A stretch of 64,000 bases of DNA from Odontesthes bonariensis (Eukaryota > Chordata > Actinopteri > Atheriniformes > Atherinopsidae), in assembly GCF_027942865.1 (NCBI RefSeq), contig NC_134507.1:37544797-37608796 (forward strand), given 5' to 3'. How positions within the stretch are numbered: the first letter of the stretch is position 1; each line of letters opens with the position of its first letter. A program made the position numbers and the translations under genes. The notes under the pieces are model-generated. The model did no database searches, had not been told where the DNA came from, and saw nothing but the letters and a program-made list of their open reading frames with translations. Positions 57,415-64,000 of the stretch are shown in pieces.

Positions 57415-59736
57415 TGCTCCATCAAATGGCTCCTAGCCGTCTCTGGGTCATCCAGTTGTGGGTTGGAGGGGATAGTTGAGGGCCTGACAGGTTGACATGA
57501 CGTAATCCTATAAATAAGGTGTTGGCCTTAACTTAAGGACAGTATCTGATCAAAGGTGAGCTTGTGAAGGTCTTCGGCTTCAGCTTGGAATGTATTGCCA
57601 ACTAAAACTGGCTGAAAAGCCAACTGCAGCTCTCTGACAGCAGTGGGTAAAGGTGTGGCCTTGAGCTCTATCAGAAGATTCCACTGCTGCATATTGTGCT
57701 GAGGGGGAAACCTTTCCACTCTGTAGCAGTCCTCACCCTACAGCTCTGGGTAAGGGCAGACCCATCAGATGCTGGGGCCATGTGAAACCTGGACAGTATT
57801 TTCTGCAAGTCCATGACCGAGGATGGCTTCATAACATTATCTATTGTGGTTGCAAAGGTCTTGTACTCTGAATACTTGTAATGAAGCTTGTGCTACACAA
57901 ATCAAAAGATGTGGCAGCTACTTTTAGTGAAGTGGCTTGGCAACAAAATTTATTGGCTCAATGTTGTCACTTACTCACTACCCAGAAGTAAGTTGGATCA
58001 GGTGGTGGGGGCAAACAGCTAGTGGAGGACCCTGTTCATGACATCTTCAACACAAAGCTGAGTATTTTTATTAAATCTATACATTACCATTGAGGTTGGG
58101 TCATGGAAACTGAAAGGAGCCTCTCAGCCTCAATTGTAGTGGTGTGGCCAGAAGGTCATCATTGCCTATCAGGACAGTAGCATAGGACCTGCTTGTGAAT
58201 ATTAGCATGTAGGGAAAAAAGTCAAGCTGAAGAAAAAGGCCTTTTGTGTTGGGTTGTTCAGGAGGTTGACCTGAAGCAGGTACCAAGTGGCCAAAAGGGC
58301 TGCATCATCAGTAGCTGCTCAAGCTAAAATTCAGGGATGGGAAGAATCTGTTCCCATGTCTTTGGTTGCATCTATAAAATAACAGTTTGACATGCATGAA
58401 ATAGCATTTTTGCAGAAAAAAGGTGATTCCCTGAGATGCATCTGGACCTTCTGCTGTTCAATGAAGCCTCATCAGAAATGGGCTCCATGGAAGGGTGGCT
58501 GTCAAGAAGCCGTTCATAAGGAGGGGAAACGGGGAGAAAAGGCTGAGCTGTGCCAAATGACACAAGAAGTGGACTGAAAATCAGTGGCAACAGGTCTGGA
58601 GGGATGAATCCTCCCCAGAGCCCGGGGAGGGTTAGAATAAACGTGTTAAATTAATAAATCAAACAACTCATGGATTCTGTCCATTACATCAGATTTTACA
58701 GATCAAACATCTATTTTGTTCTACATTTGGATGCAAGAAGACGAGCCAGGTGTTGGAATATATTCAGTTAAGTCGTGAGCTGTACAACCACACAGTGGAC
58801 TGTGCACAAAAGCATTCACTATCCTGTCTGGAACATGAACAAACATGTCTGATTAATACTGGGCATAATGCAACATCAAATGTGCCATCTATATGTGAGA
58901 ATCAGATGTCTTACCTGGTCGTCCCTACAGCAAGCACACTGCCTGTGGGGACTGCTTGCAAATAGTCAACATATATTGACATATAATTAAAAGTAAAACT
59001 TCTGTGGACTTGTTTCCACACTTTAAGTCACTCACATTGTTAACCTGCAGGTTTCAGTTTAAATATGAACATGATAAAGTCTGGTCTTTGTTGGATTTTA
59101 TGAAAGTAATTATGAGGACAGATGATGTGAACTACTGTAACAAATGTTAGTTTTCAGAATTAAAACAACCTGGGGATATAAATATTCTCATTTTCATAAA
59201 TAAATATGAAGTTCAGGTGTGCCAGTCAACATTTTAAAGTAAAAAAAAAGACTTTCTCAGAAACTTAGACCCATATTAAAAAAGAGCATTATTAAAATAG
59301 ACATATTTTCCCTTTTAAATGAGTTAAAAATGTAACTTTAACTTCAGTGTATTTTCAGTACAGTTCCACCTCACTGATGGCTGGTAAAGCCTCCACAGTA
59401 CAAAGAACAGAAAACAGTCGCCTACAGAATATAAAGTGCTCAAATGTCACATTTCCCATGTTGGAAGTTTGCTGTGTCACAGGGAGTCTGTGGGAGTCTG
59501 TGGTTGTTCTCACAAGGCAACAAGTTTTCAGGAGGAATGATGGAAATCCACAGAAATCGTCAAGATGCTATAGAACTACTAGCCACCGTACCCTGAAACC
59601 TTTATCTTCCACAATGGAAAATGGTTGCGCATCCATAACAATCATATCTACCAACGCAGAATCAAGCTTTTGCTTCCTTGACACTACAAAAATAAAATTC
59701 TGCATATCAAGAAAATAAACGCAGGGCAAACTTGTA
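57415..59736. other. No gene recognised
   Basis: Between the secreted-protein gene and the BED-finger gene. 57430-58640 reads like an eroded repeat without a family I can name. 58650-59740 shows only short frames. Confidence 0.45.
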
Positions 59737-59806
59737 AAATGCTGGATTTAAACTCATAACCTTCGGATGCAAAAGCCACTAAGCTAATCACTGAGCTATC
59801 AGGTAT
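59737..59806 (-). pseudogene. tRNA-like sequence (degraded)
   Basis: On the minus strand: ATACCTGATAGCTCAGTGAT, then TGCATCCGAAGGTTATGAG and TTTAAATCCAGC. It has an A-box-like TAGCTCAGTGATTAG and a B-box-like stretch with an insertion. It is probably a tRNA pseudogene or the head of a SINE. Confidence 0.45.
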
Positions 59807-59851
59807 GTGACTGTCTGCACCCCCCATCCACATCATACAGCAAATAATTAC

Positions 59852-60500
59852 CGGCAGAAGGAGGATTGAAGGTTTGGTTTGTTGTTCGAGGGGTCTCAAC
59901 ATGATGGATGGACCGGAGGTGTCCCATCATGGAGGATGTGTTGTCATCAAAGGCCAGTTCTTGTGGGCAAATCAAACACCGCACCTTCAACAGACAGACA
60001 AGAAAGAGATAAACAATCACTTTTTAAAATGAAGGACAAACCTACTTCTAGTTAAAGACATCATCAATAGCTAAGAATAATAGTGCACTTTAGTTGTTTT
60101 AAATAATTCAGAGACCCTTTGCGTAATAAACACACCTTTCTGTCAGAACACAGACAGAGAGGTGTTTGGTACACAGCTGTGTAATAATGGCCGTAAGCGC
60201 TATGTTTGGGATATGCGCTAAATAAACAATTAGCACAATAAATCTTGAATCTTAAACAAGTCCAAAATGAATGTATTGTCCTAGATAACTTAGATTCTTA
60301 AATGCCCCCTTATTTTAAGAAGAGAAGTATATTAGCATGCATACCCATTATAATAATAAAGCTTATATTTTCACTTTAAAAACAAAAACAAGCAAACATC
60401 TTACATCACACAATAGTATATTGTACAATAGTATCACCTTATTAGGAGAAACCAAGGTGAAGTGATCCCAAGCCAAATAACGTTTCTTGCCAGAAGCCAT
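59852..60500 (-). CDS. BED-type zinc finger gene, first exons
   Basis: Exon 1, 60500-60438, encodes MASGKKRYLAWDHFTLVSPN and Lys. Exon 2, 59984-59852, encodes VRCLICPQELAFDDNT and MMGHLRSIHHVE, completing a BED finger (W, then C-X2-C and H-X4-H). Borders are GTGATA and GTAATT donors and an AAG acceptor; exon 2 ends in phase 1. Further exons toward lower coordinates are not identified. BED fingers bind DNA and occur in hAT transposases and host ZBED proteins; the GC-rich upstream (60560-60780) favours a host gene with its own promoter. Confidence 0.65.
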
Positions 60501-61060
60501 GGAAAAGAGCAATGAATTCAATTCAATTCAATTCTGACAGGGCAACAGAACTGGTCGGGAAACGTCGTTTGGGATTCATTCTCCTTTTATAGAGAACAGC
60601 GCGCCCAAGTGTTCAAACGATGAGAGACCTCTGAACCGTGGTTCCACCAAACAATGCGTTCTGCGCTTCGGACGTCATCAATCACGTGATCAGCGCCATC
60701 TGGTACCCCGGAACATTGTGCTGAAGCACTCTGCTTCACGAAGATAAAACAAACGCCGAAGCGTCCGTGTCAAACGGGAAAAAAGAAAAAAGATGGTTGT
60801 TGTGACATAAAACACTCATACACAGAATAACGTGTTGATTATGTTGATATTTCTACAGTCAACACTACAAATATGTGTACAATGTTTTGTATGCCATGCT
60901 TTTTGTACATTTACATAGAACAATAAAGTTTATTGAGAAAAAAACCCTTCCGAAACCAGTCACATGGTACGGCCGGTTCGAAAGGCCTCTGACGTCACCA
61001 CATAGTCATCGACACGCGCCGCTTCACAAAATACATCCGAAGTTACCGCACACACTGCGA
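60501..61060. promoter_or_regulatory. GC-richer upstream region, possible bidirectional promoter
   Basis: 60560-60780 and 60960-61060 have more CpG than the surroundings (GAGAACAGCGCGCCC, CATCGACACGCGCCGC, TGACGTCACC, a CRE-like site at about 60993). They lie between the BED-finger start on the minus strand and an exon-like ATGAAG/GTGAGT on the plus strand at 61147-61158. An L2-type tail is embedded at 60514-60536. Confidence 0.35.
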
Positions 61061-61066
61061 AGCCTC

Positions 61067-61128
61067 GGCTCATCTCGGTACATCTCGGAACATCTCGGCT
61101 CATCTCGGAACATCTCGGAACATCTGGT
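61067..61128 (+). repeat. Short tandem repeat (CATCTCGGAA type)
   Basis: Five or six copies of ATCTCGGAAC/ATCTCGGCTC just upstream of the exon-like ATGAAG at 61147. Confidence 0.7.
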
Positions 61129-61159
61129 AACAGCAACAGAAAGCTGCATGAAGGTGAGT

Positions 61160-62340
61160 CCAAAAAAGAATGAATTTAGCGGTCAGACGTTAGCAGAAAT
61201 GTCTTCAAAGTGCTCTGTGTCATTGGTTTGATTCCTGCTCCTGGACACGGGCAGTCAGAACATGCAGCAGAGAGTAAAATGGTCAGATAACCTGGCTGCT
61301 AGTCACAGTTAGCACGTCCTGTTGATGCTAATGCTAATGTTCTGCAAACCATTAAAGCTTTAAACGATCCCAGAAACACAACCTCAGCAAGATTTCAATA
61401 AGCCGGCCAGATGGCCAAATAAAATGGAGCTTTATCCTTTTAGCTGTGTGTGAAACATACTTCTGGGCCCTTTTCTTCCTCTTTTCTAACCTTTTGGGGC
61501 AGTTTTTGACCATCCTGTCACATTTTCCACTAAAGCTGCAGTTTTCTTAACTTCTTTCTGTAGTTTTGCTGAAATCTTTTGTGATTTAAAAAGTTTGATG
61601 ATCAATGTCAAATGTAGAATGGTTCTTTCCAGACTTATCTGAGTATCATTTGGCTTTTTGATAGAAATGTATGGCGAAAACATGTGATTTGATGTGTTTA
61701 ACGTACACAATATGCCATATTTCATGATTAGATCTTAAAATGACTTAATTATGGTCAATATAAATACTTTAATTACATTAAGAGTTTAAGTTGTGTGAAG
61801 AGGAGTCATAGCATTATAATAAAGACTTGTGGGTGATCCAGGAAAGTATCACAGGAGCAGTAGAAATCCAGTTCTCCTCAGTATCAGTGTCTGATTTCTC
61901 AGATTTACACTCAGAAGCCCATTAAAAGACAGTCTGGCTGTCCTCTTCAGAAGTGTCTCATGAAAGCTTCATTATTCACTTTCGTTTACATATTTAATAT
62001 TTTCTTTTATCCACGAATCAACAAGGACTGAGCACATGATGAAAAAGTTCTGGAAATGAGAACAGGTTTAGAAACAGAGAGAATCTGAACCTCAGTCTTT
62101 GGGATGATATTGGGACCCTTTCCTCAAACAGGGTCATTGTCTTAATGTAGTAAAATGATTTAAGTTGATGGTGTTCCACTGACTCAGATGAGATTTATGG
62201 GATATTGCACACAGTGGGTGGCGGTCTACAGAGTTATTATTACATTTTTTTTCTGAATGTGATCAAAAAGCTACAAATATTTTGAACTGTGATCTTAGTG
62301 GGTCTTTAAAGAAGCATTTTAAAGTTCACAGGGATTTAAA
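61160..62340. other. No gene recognised
   Basis: Could be an intron between the exon-like ATGAAG/GTGAGT and the repeat-bearing segment at 62400. No features supported. Confidence 0.4.
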
Positions 62341-62435
62341 TAAAAACCAAAATAATGAGTTTAATGGAATGTGACTGGATGGTTAAAAACTGTGCAGAAA
62401 GGTTATCAAGAGAAGAAGAAAAGTGGGCAGAACCA

Positions 62436-63110
62436 GGAGCTGAACCAGGAGCAGAACCAGGAGCTGAAGCAGAAACAGAACCAGGAGCAGAACCAGGAGC
62501 AGAACCAGGAGCAGAACCAGGAGCAGAACCAGGAGCTGAAGCAGGAGCTGAAGCAGGAGCAGAACCAGGAGCTGAAGCAGGAGCTGGAGCAGGAACAGAA
62601 CCAGGAGGTGAAGCAGGAGCTGGAGCAGGAACAGAACCAGGAGGTGAAGCAGGAGCTGAACCAGGAGCAGAACCAGGAGCTGAAGCAGAAACAGAACCAG
62701 GAGCTGAAGCAGGAGCAGAACCAGGAGCAGAACCAGGAGCAGAACCAGGAGCAGAACCAGGAGCAGAACCAGGAGCTGAACCAGGAGCTGAACCAGGAGC
62801 TGAACCAGGAGCTGAAGTAGAAACAGAACCAGGAGCTGAACCAGGAGCTGAACCAGGAGCTGAACCAGGAGCTGAACCAGGAGCTGAACCAGGAGCTGAA
62901 CCAGGAGCAGAACCAGGAGCTGAAGCAGGAGCTGAAGCAGAAACAGAACCAGGAGCTGAACCAGGAGCAGAACCAGGAGCTGAACCAGGAGCAGAACCAG
63001 GAGCTGAAGCAGAAACAGAACCAGGAGCAGAACCAGGAGCAGAACCAGGAGCAGAACCAGGAGCAGAACCAGGAGCAGAACCAGGAGCAGAAGCAGGAGC
63101 AGAACCCCTC
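62436..63110 (+). repeat. 12 bp minisatellite, Gln/Glu-coding
   Basis: About 56 units of 12 bp, mainly GAGCAGAACCAG, GAGCTGAACCAG and GAGCTGAAGCAG with occasional CAGAAACAGAAC variants. Since 12 is a multiple of three, long frames run on both strands. The plus frame reading QNQELNQEQ would be a charged coiled coil but meets a stop at 62818; the frame reading AEPGAE is open throughout. Which, if any, is translated cannot be decided. Confidence 0.9.
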
Positions 63111-63354
63111 CACCAGGAACAGTGCCGGCTCATCCTCTGGGTCCACCGGGCCACAGGTCAGTGTGGAGGACGTTTTTATTTTATTTCTTATTTATTTGGT
63201 TAGGACACTGCACATTAATCAACATATCAGCAAAGCATCAATGTAAATATGCCGGAGTTAGCACAGTTGCTATATTTTACATGTTGACAATACACCATGA
63301 CAAAAAACTAAAGAAGAAACAAACAGAAAACATTTTCAAAGATTCACATCAAAG

Positions 63355-64000
63355 TTAAAGGGATAGTTAGCCTCTTTTGACATGAAGCTGTATGACATCC
63401 CATGTTAGCAATATCATTTATGAACATTGACTTACCCCCTGCTGCGTCCTGTGAGCAGAGTTCCAGCCGAGTTTTGGTGTTGATGAAAGTAGTCCGGCTA
63501 GTTTGCTAGGGTCCCGAAAATAAAGCGTTTTGCTTTTCAAAACAATATGCGTTCAAAAGAGTAATACATTTGCATCACAAAATCCTCCCTCCAGAAAAGT
63601 CAGTCCTCACATCGCTTGGCGCTATTTTCTCTCTCCCTTCGTATCACTGCCTGCTGTGTAAACCGTGCAGACCGAAGTGCAGACCAAGCACTCCCCTGCT
63701 TCCGAGCAGCAAACACCGTAACAGGTGCAGCTATCGCTAGGTGGCTGTTCGCATTGATATTAAAGTGATAGTTCGGAGTAGATTCACCCTAGGGTCATTT
63801 GAACCGTGACATCCTGCCAAGTAGCCCACCCAAAGTTTTTTCGATATTGGCTGAACATCAGCTGAGTTACTGAGTTAACCCGAATAGTTTAGTACAAGCG
63901 CTAATGGAACCTAGCAGTATCTCCAAAATTACCACACTAAAATCACATGCCATGACACCAAACTTCTACAGTAGTACAAATATGGTCTGTACTCACAAAA
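63355..64000. mobile_element. Nested TTAA-flanked DNA elements, right-truncated by window
   Basis: The outer one starts at TTAA 63355-63358 (AAGGGATAGTTAGCCTC). A second starts at TTAA 63760-63763 (AGTGATAGTTCGGAGTAG) inside or next to it. Such TTAA borders and (A)GGGATAGTT ends fit piggyBac or Kolobok non-autonomous families of fish. The right ends are outside the window. Confidence 0.5.

Noticed and set aside
62355-63203. A 282-residue AEPGAE-repeat protein
   Set aside because: All frames of a 12 bp repeat stay open, so length is no evidence. Kept only as a repeat.

Overview
The window is eukaryotic, vertebrate DNA from a ray-finned (probably percomorph) fish. It has vertebrate-type U1, U2 and U5 snRNA genes, 5S rRNA, tRNAs, GT-AG introns, and a dense load of fish-type transposable elements (Harbinger, hAT, Tc1, Helitron, CR1/L2-group LINEs, a Gmr1-like Gypsy fossil). 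There is no bacterial-style operon and no CRISPR array.

Positions 1-34738 form one structured locus, a small-RNA gene cluster colonised by target-specific transposons. Its outer parts (1-3202 and 31988-34738) are inverted copies of the same DNA: flank, U2 promoter, first bases of U2, then the 5' part of a LINE inserted in U2. In the right copy the interrupted U2 gene is nearly complete: nt 1-26 at 33327-33352, a 5.5 kb Keno/Tx1-type LINE at 27779-33326, and U2 nt 38 onward at 27628-27778. The left copy is rearranged by a Gypsy element (about 3205-10988), two Harbinger-like MITEs, a TA-flanked DNA element and a hAT MITE. Between the convergent U2::LINE copies lies a tandem array of U1 snRNA genes with a 712 bp period (12131-26267): six whole U1 sequences and a seventh split by a 9.3 kb DNA transposon (13967-23284) flanked by a 6 bp target duplication. 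That transposon carries one ten-exon gene on the minus strand. Target, duplication length and size fit the Dada superfamily. After the array come a U5 5' half with a good PSE, a 5S fragment and a whole 5S gene.

Positions 34740-55000 are a mosaic of interspersed elements: a palindromic MITE, a Tc1 fragment, a broken Helitron, a LINE esterase-type ORF1, a Harbinger remnant carrying a 40 bp minisatellite, a nearly full CR1/L2-group LINE, and two opposed Harbinger deletion derivatives. Among them are tRNA-Pro(UGG), a tRNA-Lys(UUU)-like gene and a small four-exon gene encoding an OB-fold-like protein.

Positions 55000-64000 are lower in repeats and look more host-like: a three-exon gene for a 134-residue secreted protein, the first exons of a BED-finger gene, a 12 bp coding-length minisatellite, and nested TTAA-flanked elements at the right edge. 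Repeated themes are RNA polymerase III or snRNA genes serving as landing sites and a shared CACCG-type PSE about 60 bp upstream of U1, U2 and U5.
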